A stretch of DNA of 64,000 bases from Treponema_C sp050320395 (GCF_050320395.1 NZ_CP144459.1:2232001-2296000); one strand, 5' to 3'. Positions 40,672 to 48,955 are shown, counted from the stretch's first letter. The notes: generated by a model from the sequence alone, not told the origin. Translations and numbers: made by a program.

Positions 40672-40997
40672 AGTCGTCCTATAGGGCAGCCTTCCATTCG
40701 TGCCCAGCGAAGGACGGCATTCAGCCGCTGTAAATACCCTTTCTCTCCGGGTTCTTTAAGCCAGTCTATCGTATCCATATCTATTCTTACGGAAACGGCT
40801 TGCTTTTTCGGCTTCCAATTTTTTGGGTACAGCTCTTTTGCCTGCGAATCGGTGAGTTCGGGAATATCGGAAAAATCAATAGGTCTCTTTTTCAGTGTAA
40901 CGATTTCTTCAAATGAGAGTCCGTGACGTTTTATATTCTGTTTGTTTTTATCGGTATCCCATTCAAACCTGCCGTCATCACTTATCTTCGTCATCAC
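40668..40997 (-). CDS. BrnA-type antitoxin fused to the N-terminal stub of a BrnT toxin
   Basis: A 109-residue hybrid. Residues about 8-33 (GRFEWDTDKNKQNIKRHGLS, FEEI) match the start of BrnT ribonuclease toxins. From about residue 39 the sequence becomes BrnA, the DNA-binding antitoxin (PIDFSDIPELTDSQAKELYP, then KQAVSVRIDMDTIDWLKEPG and LQRLNAVLRWA). The catalytic part of BrnT is missing, so an internal deletion probably joined the two genes in frame. The product may still repress transcription but cannot be a complete toxin. It lies between direct repeats. Confidence 0.75.
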   Translation of the reverse strand: MMTKISDDGRFEWDTDKNKQNIKRHGLSFEEIVTLKKRPIDFSDIPELTDSQAKELYPKNWKPKKQAVSVRIDMDTIDWLKEPGEKGYLQRLNAVLRWARMEGCPIGRL

Positions 40998-41053
40998 GGC
41001 CTCAATCCATAATAATTGTATATACGTTTTCGTATTACGTCAAGTCGAAAATT

Positions 41054-41076
41054 AAACGGAAAGCGGTTTTACTGCG
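41054..41076. repeat. Direct repeat 2, left copy
   Basis: A 23-base sequence beginning AAACGGAAAGCGG is repeated exactly at 41833-41855. The copies bracket the YafQ/DinJ pair, so this repeat is nested inside direct repeat 1. Confidence 0.8.
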
Positions 41077-41173
41077 GAAGGAATTGTAGGGCGGGACGGC
41101 AGAAGAAGTCATCCTGTATACAGCCCGCCAATGCTTCATATCCGGGAGGATAAGCCGGTTCAATATCAATCAT
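41069..41173 (-). CDS. Small ORF downstream of yafQ-like gene
   Basis: A 34-residue open frame (MIDIEPAYPPGYEALAGCIQ, then DDFFCRPALQFLPQ) follows the YafQ-like gene on the same strand by about 10 bases. No family is recognised and no ribosome binding site is obvious. The last codons lie in the nested direct repeat, whose other copy at 41833-41855 preserves a similar gene end. It may be a real small protein or the tail of a duplicated gene. Confidence 0.3.
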   Translation of the reverse strand: MIDIEPAYPPGYEALAGCIQDDFFCRPALQFLPQ

Positions 41174-41182
41174 ACTTATCTC

Positions 41183-41455
41183 TCAAAACAATTCGCTATG
41201 GCTTCCGAGCCGTAAGGCGGTTAACACAAGTATGTCGTCCTCTTTTTTATAAATTAAAACCAAATCGGGGCGAATATGACAATCCCTGCATCCCTTATAG
41301 TTTCCTACTAAGGCATGGTCGTGATATTTTTTTTCGAGCGTTTCTCCATCCAAAAGTTTTTTAATCACAGTATCAACTTCATCAATAATGCTTTGTTTTG
41401 AAAGCTTGCGGTAATCTTTTTTAAATTTGGATGTATAATCAAATCTGTATTTCAT
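41183..41455 (-). CDS. YafQ-type mRNA interferase toxin
   Basis: A 90-residue RelE/ParE superfamily toxin that cleaves mRNA at the ribosome. The sequence begins YRFDYTSKFKKDYRKLSKQS and has the YafQ catalytic region HALVGNYKGCRDCHIRPDLV with LIYKKED, ending in the conserved tail LRLGSHSELF. The residues expected for catalysis in YafQ (His in the middle and the His near the C-terminus) are present, so the toxin looks intact. The gene overlaps the antitoxin gene by four bases. Confidence 0.9.
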   Translation of the reverse strand: MKYRFDYTSKFKKDYRKLSKQSIIDEVDTVIKKLLDGETLEKKYHDHALVGNYKGCRDCHIRPDLVLIYKKEDDILVLTALRLGSHSELF

Positions 41456-41736
41456 CTCAAAAGACTGTTTTTTGCTTCCTGCCAGGAAGTAAAAGGCTTT
41501 CGCCGCCCCATCCTGATTTCCTCGCTGATAGAGTCGGCTTCATGTATTGCATCTATTGTTTCTTTATTAAAATTATCCAGCCGTACATCAAAGGGAAAGC
41601 CTCCTGCTTGAATGGATTTTCTGAGAAACACGTTTATCGCCGTTGTCAAATTTAAACCGAGGGAGTTATAGACGTACTCACTTTGAGCTTTTATATCCGA
41701 ATCCATTCTGATACTGAAATTTGCCGCCTTTGCCAT
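41452..41736 (-). CDS. DinJ/RelB-type antitoxin
   Basis: A 94-residue antitoxin with an N-terminal ribbon-helix-helix (ANFSIRMDSDIKAQSEYVYN, then LGLNLTTAINVFLRKSIQAG) and a C-terminal toxin-binding tail (SISEEIRMGRRKPFTSWQEA). It neutralises the YafQ-like toxin encoded immediately downstream and should repress its own promoter. The long AT-rich palindrome upstream (41755-41780) is the likely operator. Confidence 0.9.
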   Translation of the reverse strand: MAKAANFSIRMDSDIKAQSEYVYNSLGLNLTTAINVFLRKSIQAGGFPFDVRLDNFNKETIDAIHEADSISEEIRMGRRKPFTSWQEAKNSLLR

Positions 41737-41754
41737 TCTTTTTACGCCTCTTTA

Positions 41755-41780
41755 ATATATAATATATGTATATTATATAT
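41755..41780. promoter_or_regulatory. Palindromic operator of the DinJ/YafQ operon
   Basis: Twelve-base arms (ATATATAATATA and TATATTATATAT) meet around a two-base centre, making an almost perfect 26-base palindrome. It lies 19 bases upstream of the antitoxin ATG and includes TATAAT-like sequences, so binding of the ribbon-helix-helix antitoxin would block transcription. Confidence 0.7.
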
Positions 41781-41832
41781 CTAACGCACAATATATGCAA
41801 TGAAATTATCTCGAAGTTTTGACAGTATGTGC

Positions 41833-41855
41833 AAACGGAAAGCGGTTTTACTGCG
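41833..41855. repeat. Direct repeat 2, right copy
   Basis: An exact 23-base copy of 41054-41076, upstream of the DinJ/YafQ operon. The sequence right after it differs from the left copy only gradually, as expected of a duplicated gene end. Confidence 0.8.
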
Positions 41856-41871
41856 ACATGGATTGGAGGGG

Positions 41872-41941
41872 CGCCGCAAAGTTCATCATTCAGGAGCTGA
41901 GGGGATAGGAGGAACCTTACACGGTTTCGTATGTTTTTTTA
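41872..41941. repeat. Direct repeat 1, right copy
   Basis: A near-identical copy of 40603-40671, about 1.27 kb away. It carries a second copy of the flavoprotein gene end (reading FIIQELRG and a stop) and the last codons of the RhuM-like gene on the other strand. Confidence 0.85.
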
Positions 41942-42933
41942 CGGGATTTGATTTTTTTATCAAGCAGCTTTAATTCATCGTCATCTATTTTATCAGCTTG
42001 GATTGCCTCGTATTGTTTACGTTTCGTATCGTAGATTTGATATTCAGCTTCTACTTTCTTTTCCATTTGTTTTTTTGAAACGGAACCAGCTCCTTTTAAA
42101 ATGCTTTTGTTTTGGAACTGAAGTAATCCGTCAACATTATTTCTCCAAAAGTTCAAGGTTAAATCTTTACGCTCTTTTACCCGCAGCTCGGCAGAATCAA
42201 GAAACAGCACGGTAAGTCTGTTAAGCATATCCAGTTCTTCTTCTGAAAGATAGTTTTTTGCAATGTAAATATCTTCTTTGCGAACAATGCTGCCTTTCCA
42301 CGAGGTAAGAGCCATGTTCGGTTTTGACGCATCGGCTCGGCTTACAATTATTTCGGCTGCCGTTTTTTGAGTTGCTGCATAAAGTAGTTTATTTTGAGTT
42401 TCGGCAAAAAACAGATGTGTCTCTTTTTCACATGTTTGGTAGTCGCTGCTGAGTGCAAAAAGATCCCGTATTTTTTGATAAAAGCGTTTTTCACTGGCGC
42501 GGATGTCTCGGATCCGTTCCAAAAGTTCGTCAAAATAGTCGGGTCTGCCGTCGGGATTTTTCAAGCGTTCATCATCAATTACAAAACCTTTCACTACATA
42601 TTCTTTTAAATTGGCGTTTGCCCATATTCTGAATTGAGTACCCCGTTTACTTCTTACCCTAAAACCGACGGCCAAAATCATATCCAGAGAATAAAAGGCT
42701 ACATTATATTGTTTACCGTCAGTGGCAGTTATTAAGTAATACTTAATAACTGATTCTTTGTCTAACTCTTTGTCTTTTAGTACATTTGATATATGCATAT
42801 TGATATTTGGAACAGAAGTTTCAAAAAGTTCCGCCATTTGTTTTTGGTTCATCCAAATATTTCCGTCTTTGGCAAGCAATATTACGTTTGCCTTACCGTC
42901 TTCGGTAGCGTATATAATCATTTCATTATTCAT
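41917..42933 (-). CDS. RhuM-family protein
   Basis: A 338-residue protein of the RhuM (virulence RhuM) family, often found in islands and phages. The N-terminal domain reads GNIWMNQKQMAELFETSVPN and SNVLKDKELDKESVIKYYL, a DNA-binding-like module, followed by FYSLDMILAVGFRVRSKRGT and FRIWANANLKEYVVKGFVID. The second half (about 150-338) has the Fic-like or death-on-curing related core (AEIIVSRADASKPNMALTSW) and a basic C-terminal coil. Its molecular function is not known. Its last residues (KKTYETV) lie in direct repeat 1. Confidence 0.85.
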   Translation of the reverse strand: MNNEMIIYATEDGKANVILLAKDGNIWMNQKQMAELFETSVPNINMHISNVLKDKELDKESVIKYYLITATDGKQYNVAFYSLDMILAVGFRVRSKRGTQFRIWANANLKEYVVKGFVIDDERLKNPDGRPDYFDELLERIRDIRASEKRFYQKIRDLFALSSDYQTCEKETHLFFAETQNKLLYAATQKTAAEIIVSRADASKPNMALTSWKGSIVRKEDIYIAKNYLSEEELDMLNRLTVLFLDSAELRVKERKDLTLNFWRNNVDGLLQFQNKSILKGAGSVSKKQMEKKVEAEYQIYDTKRKQYEAIQADKIDDDELKLLDKKIKSRKKTYETV

Positions 42934-43011
42934 CGGCGTTTATCCTATCCGGTTCTTTATCTTTTATTTTATACGTGCAGGATAATATGTTCAAGCAGGA
43001 TTCAAACCCTC

Positions 43012-43040
43012 TTGACAATAGTTTGATGTAAAACTATTAT
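43012..43040 (+). promoter_or_regulatory. Promoter and operator of the BMP-type ABC operon
   Basis: TTGACA (43012-43017), 17-base spacer and TATTAT (43035-43040) form a near-consensus promoter. A perfect inverted repeat AATAGTTT-N6-AAACTATT (43017-43038) fills the spacer and touches both boxes, so a repressor bound there would exclude RNA polymerase. I found no FMN riboswitch in the leader. Confidence 0.8.
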
Positions 43041-43075
43041 AAAGCATAATCCAATTTAAAGATAAAGGGTCAACT

Positions 43076-44122
43076 ATGAAAACAAACAGACTTCTTTTGA
43101 CTGCGGCAGCGTTTGTAGCGGTCTTTTTTTTCGCTTCCTGCTCAAAGGCTGAAAAGGCCGAACGGAAAATTGCGGTTTTTGTGCCGGGCGTCGTTTCCGG
43201 AAATCCCGTGTACGAAATGCTTAGTGCGGGCGTTACGGAGGCGGTCGCGTCTTACAACGCAGAACACGGCGGCGCGGTAAAACTCAGTGTTATAGAAGCC
43301 GGCACGAATCAAGCCGAATGGAGCACAAAGCTGACCGCTCTTGCGGCAACGGGCGAATACGAAGTGATTTTTTCTTCAAATCCGTCTTTGCCGGAATTGG
43401 CGGCTCCGCTTACCTCTCAGTTTCCCAAACAAAAGTTTATCATTCTCGACGGCTATCTTAAAGGCAACAAAAATATTGCAACCGTCCGCTACAATCAGCG
43501 CGAACAGGCCTATCTTACCGGCTATGCGGCGGGCTTGGTTACAACCGCTTCTTCTTCGGTTATGAAATATGCGAATGCTCAAAAGAAAATCGCCCTTGTT
43601 GCGGCGCAGGAATATCCTGTTATGAATAAGATTATTTTCCCTTCCTTTGTAGAGGGGGCAAAGGCCGCCGATCCGGAGATTACGGCGGAGTTCCGCATTG
43701 TGGGCAACTGGTACGACGCTTCCAAGGGAGCCGACATTGCCAAAGGTTTGTATGCAGAAGGGGTGGACGTTATCCTTCCGATTGCGGGAGGCGCTTCTCA
43801 GGGGGTGATTGCGGCCGCAAAAGAATCGGGATTTTACATCGCCTGGTTCGACAACAACGGATTTTCAAAGGCTCCCGGTTATGTTATTTCCAGCTCGGTT
43901 ATGGAACAGAAAAAAAATGCCTATGAGCAAACCCTTAGATTCCTTGAGGGCAAAACCGAATTCGGTACGGCTCAAACTCTGGGCATAAAAGACGGTTACG
44001 TCGATTTTATTTTGGACGATCCGGCTTTTACCGAAACGGTCGGCGAAGATATACGGGCGCATTTGGAAAGAGCCTATGCCGATATTAAAAACGGCAGCCT
44101 CGTTTTAAACAGTAAAGACTGA
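43076..44122 (+). CDS. BMP-family ABC transporter binding lipoprotein (RfuA-like)
   Basis: A 348-residue lipoprotein with the lipobox FASC in FFFASCSKAEKAE, so lipidation at Cys22. It belongs to the BMP/Med family: KIAVFVPGVVSGNPVYEMLS, then VIEAGTNQAEWSTKLTALAA, REQAYLTGYAAGLVTT and ADIAKGLYAEGVDVILPIAG. Of the two known treponemal BMP types, the start IAVFVPG-x-x-x-x-x-P-x-Y is closer, from memory, to the riboflavin-binding RfuA than to the purine-binding PnrA. The ATPase and two permeases follow at once. The exact ligand is inferred. Confidence 0.88.
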   Translation: MKTNRLLLTAAAFVAVFFFASCSKAEKAERKIAVFVPGVVSGNPVYEMLSAGVTEAVASYNAEHGGAVKLSVIEAGTNQAEWSTKLTALAATGEYEVIFSSNPSLPELAAPLTSQFPKQKFIILDGYLKGNKNIATVRYNQREQAYLTGYAAGLVTTASSSVMKYANAQKKIALVAAQEYPVMNKIIFPSFVEGAKAADPEITAEFRIVGNWYDASKGADIAKGLYAEGVDVILPIAGGASQGVIAAAKESGFYIAWFDNNGFSKAPGYVISSSVMEQKKNAYEQTLRFLEGKTEFGTAQTLGIKDGYVDFILDDPAFTETVGEDIRAHLERAYADIKNGSLVLNSKD

Positions 44123-44140
44123 CATTCCGCCGGCCGTTGT

Positions 44141-45769
44141 ATGGAAAGGGCTTTGCATTTAAAAGCTGTCGGAAAATCTTTCGGCAGCAAAATTGTACTC
44201 GATAATTTGAACTGCGATTTTCCGGCCGGAAAGGTGTACGCCCTTTTGGGTGAAAACGGAGCCGGAAAATCAACCCTTGCCGCCCTTATAAGCGGCGAAA
44301 GCAAAGCCGATTCGGGTACAATCGATTTTCAAAACATATACTCCTGCGCCCTCGTTCATCAGCGGCCGCTTTTGGCCGACCGGTTAAATGTACGCGATAA
44401 TATAATTTTGGGAAGTGAGCCTGCCCGCTTTTCCTGTTCCCGTTTGGAACCGTTCGGTGTTTCACAACGCGGCAAGGGCTTTTTCGGTTTGACCGATTTT
44501 TTTGATTTTGTCGATTTTAAAAAAGCGCGCTGTCAAATAGACGCCCTTTTGAAGGAATGGAAACTTCCCGTAAACCCGCTTTCCCGCATTCCGCCTTTAA
44601 GCGCGCAGGAACGCTTTTTTACCGCCCTTGCGTCGGCTTTGTATAAAAATCCGGACATTCTTATTTTGGACGAACCGGGTGCGGTTTTAAATATCGAGCA
44701 AAAGCAAGCACTCTACCCTGAATTAAAAAACTACGCTTCAAAAGGAAAAATCGTTATACTTATAACGCACAATACCGACGACGCCCTTGAGTACGCCGAC
44801 GGCATTTTGATTTTACGCGCAGGCCGAAAAGCCGCCTTTCTTGAATGTACGGGAAACACATGTACCGTTTTAAATCGCTCTTATATAGAAAGTCTTGTAT
44901 TCGCACGCACAACGGATTCCGCAGCTTCCGCAAGGTCCCCTGCATCGCAAACCTCCCCTGATTCGGGGCTGCCGGCGGTGTCGGCAGTATCGGAAGGGGA
45001 TGAAAACGCAAGCCCGCTTTGCGAAAGTTCCCGGGCACACTGCACTTATAAGGATTCGGGAGCAATGCCCGTCCTCTCCGTTAAAAACCTCAGCTGTGTG
45101 CCGAATGAAGGCTCTCCTCTTTACGATATAAGTTTTGAAGTGTATCCGGGAACGATTACCTGCATGTACGGGCACAGGGAAAACGGTCTTGAAACCCTTG
45201 AAAATCTGTTAACGGGAATGAAAACGCTTGAATACACCGGAAGCATTCTTATTGAAGGAAAGCGGGAATTACACCCGCAAACAAAACGGCATACGGGAAG
45301 CGTAAAGCACACGGACGCTTCCGGGCCCGGCCGCCTTCGCTCTTTCGGAGCGGGCATTGTGCCCTTTAACCGCACCTTCCGCGCATCGAATCCCGCCCTT
45401 ACTGTCGAACAGATTTTAACCGTGTACTTAAAGCCTGAAGATAAGATAGACAGCGCCTCCTATGCGCGCAGTTTGATTTTACGTGCAGGCATACATATAG
45501 GCATTGAAGAGCGCGCGTCGGCTCTTTCGGGCGGGATGCTTCAGCGCTTGATTATCGAGCGCGAAATCGATGCGTTCAAAAAGCTGTTGATTTTATCGGA
45601 ACCGGAGCGCGGCTTGGACGTAAATGCCGCCGCAGCCTTAACCCGGCGCTTACAGCGCGCCGCGGATGAGGGAACGGGCATTTTGCTTTTTGTAAGCTCG
45701 GGAAGCTTTGCCCGCTTTGAAAGCTGTTTGCGGTATTCGATAAGAGGAGGCCGCTTGTATGAAACTTAA
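44141..45769 (+). CDS. ABC transporter ATPase with two domains (RfuB-like)
   Basis: A 542-residue double-domain ATPase of the RbsA type. Domain 1 (about 1-235) has Walker A LLGENGAGKSTLAALISG and Walker B DILILDEPGAV, but its signature is LSAQERFF. Domain 2 (about 310-542) has a broken Walker A (GHRENGLETLENL) but a canonical signature ALSGGMLQRLIIE. The two ATP sites formed across the domains would thus be one canonical and one degenerate. A 70-residue low-complexity linker joins them. Its stop overlaps the next ATG by 11 bases. Confidence 0.92.
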   Translation: MERALHLKAVGKSFGSKIVLDNLNCDFPAGKVYALLGENGAGKSTLAALISGESKADSGTIDFQNIYSCALVHQRPLLADRLNVRDNIILGSEPARFSCSRLEPFGVSQRGKGFFGLTDFFDFVDFKKARCQIDALLKEWKLPVNPLSRIPPLSAQERFFTALASALYKNPDILILDEPGAVLNIEQKQALYPELKNYASKGKIVILITHNTDDALEYADGILILRAGRKAAFLECTGNTCTVLNRSYIESLVFARTTDSAASARSPASQTSPDSGLPAVSAVSEGDENASPLCESSRAHCTYKDSGAMPVLSVKNLSCVPNEGSPLYDISFEVYPGTITCMYGHRENGLETLENLLTGMKTLEYTGSILIEGKRELHPQTKRHTGSVKHTDASGPGRLRSFGAGIVPFNRTFRASNPALTVEQILTVYLKPEDKIDSASYARSLILRAGIHIGIEERASALSGGMLQRLIIEREIDAFKKLLILSEPERGLDVNAAAALTRRLQRAADEGTGILLFVSSGSFARFESCLRYSIRGGRLYET

Positions 45770-46898
45770 AGGGGGAGCCGGCATACTGTCGGCTGCGGCG
45801 GCGCCTTTTGCAGGCTTATTGACCGCCTTGGCGATTATCCTTTGTACGTCGACACAGCCGCTTGAAGCCGCATTGAGTTTTTTTGCCCTGCCTTTGACAA
45901 ACCTCTATTATGCAGGAACATGGCTTAACGGTGCATCGCTTTTGATTATCGCGGGCTTGGGAGCCGCCCTTGCCATGCAGTCGGGCAATATGAACTTGGG
46001 CGGCGAAGGCCAGGTGTATATAGGAGGCTTTTGCGCGGTATTGATTATGAATGCCCTTTTGCCCGAACATGTAATCGGAAGCTCGGCCGAAAACACGGCG
46101 CCTGCACAAGCGCTCATGGTTTTTGCCGTGTCGTGCGCCGCCCTTGCAGGTTCCGCCGCAGCGGGAGGAGCTACTTCATTTATTCCCGCACTTTTAAAAC
46201 GGCGGCGCGGCATAAGCGAATTGATTTCTTCGTTTTTATTAAGCGCCGCCCTTATACCGCTTATAGACTATGCTGTTTCAGGGCCCCTGCGCGATCAATC
46301 GAAAAATCTTCTTGCCATGCCCTTTATACACAAACTTTTGCGGTTTAAACAAATACTTGTGCCGTCACCTCTTAACATAAGTGCCGCAGCCGCCATTCCC
46401 CTTGCCCTGCTTTGCGCATATTTTTTGTATAAAACGCGGCGCGGGCAGCGCTTTAGAATATGCGGTAAGGCGCCCGAATTTGCCCTCTACTGCGCTTACC
46501 CCCTCGGTACGGTAAGTACGGCCGGAATGATTGTGTCGGGAATGTTTCACGGCATAGCAGGCTATGCGGCGGTTGCGGGAACCTATTACACCTGCCACAG
46601 CGGTTTTTATGCGGGGATGGGCTGGAACGCTTTGTCCGCCGCCCTTATTGCCCGCTCAAATCCGATTGCCCTTATTCCCGTAAGCCTGTTTTTATCCTAT
46701 ATCTTTACCGGAACAAGTGCAGCGGCAGTCGCCGCCCATACCTCCTATGACGCGGCCTTTTTAGTGCAGGGGGCCGTTATGCTTTTTATATCGGCACAAT
46801 TTGTATACAAGTCGGCTCAACGTATATATAAGCCGGCCCGGTTTGTACACAAGCGCCGGGAGGGATTGCATACTGTAAAAGAAGGGGAAAAATCGTGA
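45759..46898 (+). CDS. ABC transporter permease (RfuC-like)
   Basis: A 379-residue inner-membrane permease with about nine hydrophobic segments, of the BMP/ribose permease family. Family features are GLGAALAMQSGNMNLGGEGQ at about residues 66-85, LISSFLLSAALIPLIDYAVS and GFYAGMGWNALSAALIARSN near the end. The substrate-path motif GNMNLGGEGQ is characteristic of nucleoside-type permeases. Starts overlapping the ATPase gene. The C-terminal 40 residues are basic and hydrophilic. Confidence 0.92.
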   Translation: MKLKGGAGILSAAAAPFAGLLTALAIILCTSTQPLEAALSFFALPLTNLYYAGTWLNGASLLIIAGLGAALAMQSGNMNLGGEGQVYIGGFCAVLIMNALLPEHVIGSSAENTAPAQALMVFAVSCAALAGSAAAGGATSFIPALLKRRRGISELISSFLLSAALIPLIDYAVSGPLRDQSKNLLAMPFIHKLLRFKQILVPSPLNISAAAAIPLALLCAYFLYKTRRGQRFRICGKAPEFALYCAYPLGTVSTAGMIVSGMFHGIAGYAAVAGTYYTCHSGFYAGMGWNALSAALIARSNPIALIPVSLFLSYIFTGTSAAAVAAHTSYDAAFLVQGAVMLFISAQFVYKSAQRIYKPARFVHKRREGLHTVKEGEKS

Positions 46899-47740
46899 AC
46901 GCACTCAATTATATTTTTGTGTCGGCCGCTCCTCTTATGCTTATTTCCATAGGGGTTTTGGTAAGCGAATACGCGGGCGTTACGGCGGTTTTTGCCGACG
47001 GTATTATAAACCTTACGGCTTTTTTGTTTTTCGCCTTTGCCGTTTTTACCGAAAACCTTGTCTTGTCGGCCGCCCTCTCTCTTGCTTCGGCGGTGCTGAT
47101 TATGCACGCGCTTTCGCTCTTTGTACACAAAACGCATTCCAACCCCTTTTTGGCGGGCTTATCGGTAAACCTCTTTGCAGCCGGTTTTTCTTCGCTTTTA
47201 TCCTATATGTGGTTCGGAACGCGGGGAATTGCCGCCGAATACGTTACGGGAACGGGCGTTTTTTCCGATGTTTCCGTCAGCTTTTCACGCCTTCCGGCCG
47301 CAGCTTTCGCGTGGATTGTTTCCGCAGCCCTCGCGTTTATCTTATACAAAACCGTATGGGGAATGAGAATCCGCATAACCGGAGAATCTCCCGAAGTTCT
47401 TGCTTCCCGCGGTATCGGGGTGAATGCGTATAAAAGTTCGGCGTGGCGCATAAGCGCCCTGTGCGCAGGCGTTTCGGGCATTATCTACTGCTTAAAGCTT
47501 TCGGCCTTTGTGCCGAACATCAGTGCGGGCAAGGGCTGGCTTGCCTTAGCTGCCGTCTTTTTGGGACGCAAAACCGTGCGCGGCACCTTTTGGGCGGTTA
47601 TCGTATTTGCCGCTGCGGAATACGCGGCAAACCGCCTGCAAGTATTTTCAAAAACCTTTCCGCCCTCCGTGCTTATATCGCTTCCCTACATCGCCGCGAT
47701 TTTACTCTTTGCCCTTTTACCCGCCGGGAAAAAGAAATAG
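46895..47740 (+). CDS. ABC transporter permease (RfuD-like)
   Basis: A 281-residue permease with about eight hydrophobic segments. It has the family features INLTAFLFFAFAVFTENLVL, FLAGLSVNLFAAGFSSLLSY and ITGESPEVLASRGIGVNAYK, and ends SVLISLPYIAAILLFALLPAGKKK. It pairs with the preceding permease; the four-gene operon is complete (binding protein, double ATPase, two permeases). It overlaps the previous gene by four bases (ATGA-type junction). Confidence 0.92.
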   Translation: MNALNYIFVSAAPLMLISIGVLVSEYAGVTAVFADGIINLTAFLFFAFAVFTENLVLSAALSLASAVLIMHALSLFVHKTHSNPFLAGLSVNLFAAGFSSLLSYMWFGTRGIAAEYVTGTGVFSDVSVSFSRLPAAAFAWIVSAALAFILYKTVWGMRIRITGESPEVLASRGIGVNAYKSSAWRISALCAGVSGIIYCLKLSAFVPNISAGKGWLALAAVFLGRKTVRGTFWAVIVFAAAEYAANRLQVFSKTFPPSVLISLPYIAAILLFALLPAGKKK

Positions 47741-47857
47741 TCGGGCTTTCCTTACAGGACACCCATGGCGGGATATAAAATAATTCCGCACTTTTTTTCG
47801 GAGAAAGTCTGTTTTTTTTGTCATAAAACACAATATATAGTATAGGAGAACGGCTAG

Positions 47858-47882
47858 AAATCGGATGTCTTGTCCGATTTTT
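47858..47882 (+). terminator. Terminator hairpin after the BMP operon
   Basis: AAATCGGA (47858-47865) pairs exactly with TCCGATTT (47873-47880) around TGTCTTG, followed by TT. It lies 118 bases after the last permease gene. A second palindrome CAAGTTTCGC-AA-GCGAAACTTG follows at 47888-47909, in the leader of the next gene. Confidence 0.6.
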
Positions 47883-47972
47883 AGCTTCAAGTTTCGCAAG
47901 CGAAACTTGAGGATACATAGCCTGTGCCGCCGTTCATGGCGGAAAGTGCAAAAGACAAAAGGAGGTAAAACT

Positions 47973-48833
47973 ATGACAAAGGCTAAGCCCAAACGAACCT
48001 ATAAGGACTCCGTGTTTGCCGACTTTTTCGGGGCGGATAAGTCGGCAAAATCAAACTTTATCAGTTTATACAATGCCTTGCACGGAACACAGCTGCCGCT
48101 TGACTGTGAGCTGCGTCATATCAGACTGGAGCAAATCCTGTATATGAACTTTTACAACGATGTGTCTTTCCTTGTAGATAACAAAATCATTGTACTTGCA
48201 GAACATCAATCGACCGTCAACTTGAATATGCCGTTCCGTTTTTTGGAGTATGTAGTCCGCTTGTATGAGCAGATACAAAATCCGCGCGATAAGTATTTGC
48301 GCCGTTTGGTTAAGATTCCTTCTCCCGAGTTCTACGTGTTTTACAACGGAGAAGAAGATTTCCCGGAATATAAAACGCTAAAACTTTCCGACGCTTTTAT
48401 GACGGCCGGCTCACAACCGAACCTTGAACTCATTGTCGAGGTGGTGAATATCAATCAGGATAAAGCACATACAATTCTTGAGCAGTGCAAACCGCTTGCC
48501 CAGTACAGTTTATTTGTAGACACGGTGCGAAAACACCTCAAGCTTGACAGGGAAAAAGGCTTTGAAAAAGCTGTACAGGAATGTATAAATAATGATATAC
48601 TAAGAGAGTACTTGGAGCGCAAATCGCGGGAGGTAATGAATATGTTATTGGCGGAATACGATTACGCAACCGATATAGCGGTTCAAAGAGAAGAAAGCGA
48701 AGCTATCGGGCTTGAAAAAGGTGCCCGTCAAACCAAACTGGAAACGGCAAAGTTAATGAAGGGTATGAATTACCCGATTAGCGATATTTGCACAATATCG
48801 GGCTTAAGCAAAGAAGAAATAGAAAAACTGTAA
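47973..48833 (+). CDS. Rpn-family PD-(D/E)XK nuclease / putative transposase
   Basis: The start is the ATG at 47973 after AAAGGAGGTAAAACT, giving 286 residues. The nuclease core is FYNDVSFLVDNKIIVLAEHQ with D and E-x-Q at about residues 65-85, preceded by DSVFADFFGADKSAKSNFIS and followed by PSPEFYVFYNGEEDFPEYKT. The C-terminal domain has NNDILREYLERKSREVMNML and the shared tail GLSKEEIEKL. It is diverged from the Rpn gene at 4172, but shares AVQECINNDIL exactly with the remnant at 7378. The IS3 element begins 66 bases downstream. Confidence 0.88.
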   Translation: MTKAKPKRTYKDSVFADFFGADKSAKSNFISLYNALHGTQLPLDCELRHIRLEQILYMNFYNDVSFLVDNKIIVLAEHQSTVNLNMPFRFLEYVVRLYEQIQNPRDKYLRRLVKIPSPEFYVFYNGEEDFPEYKTLKLSDAFMTAGSQPNLELIVEVVNINQDKAHTILEQCKPLAQYSLFVDTVRKHLKLDREKGFEKAVQECINNDILREYLERKSREVMNMLLAEYDYATDIAVQREESEAIGLEKGARQTKLETAKLMKGMNYPISDICTISGLSKEEIEKL

Positions 48834-48931
48834 CAAAGTGCGAAGTGCAAATGCCGAAGTGCGAAGTGTGAATACCGAAGTTTGGAAAAGTCAATATTAG
48901 TACAGCCCCTAAAGCCCCTAAATTTATAATT

Positions 48932-48955
48932 AAGCAGCTTTTATTGAAGCTGCTT
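48932..48955. terminator. Bidirectional hairpin terminator in the IS end
   Basis: AAGCAGCTT (48932-48940) pairs with AAGCTGCTT (48947-48955), loop TTATTG, followed by three T. It lies between the end of orfB and the left IS end and would stop transcripts from either side. Confidence 0.6.

Noticed and set aside
42934..43075. FMN riboswitch upstream of the BMP-type importer, expected if the substrate is riboflavin
   Set aside because: No conserved FMN riboswitch boxes could be found; only a promoter with a protein-type operator is present.
48835..48895. Short repeated CGAAGTGCGAAGTG sequence as a possible CRISPR or tandem array
   Set aside because: Only two or three imperfect copies, no spacers and no cas genes anywhere in the window.
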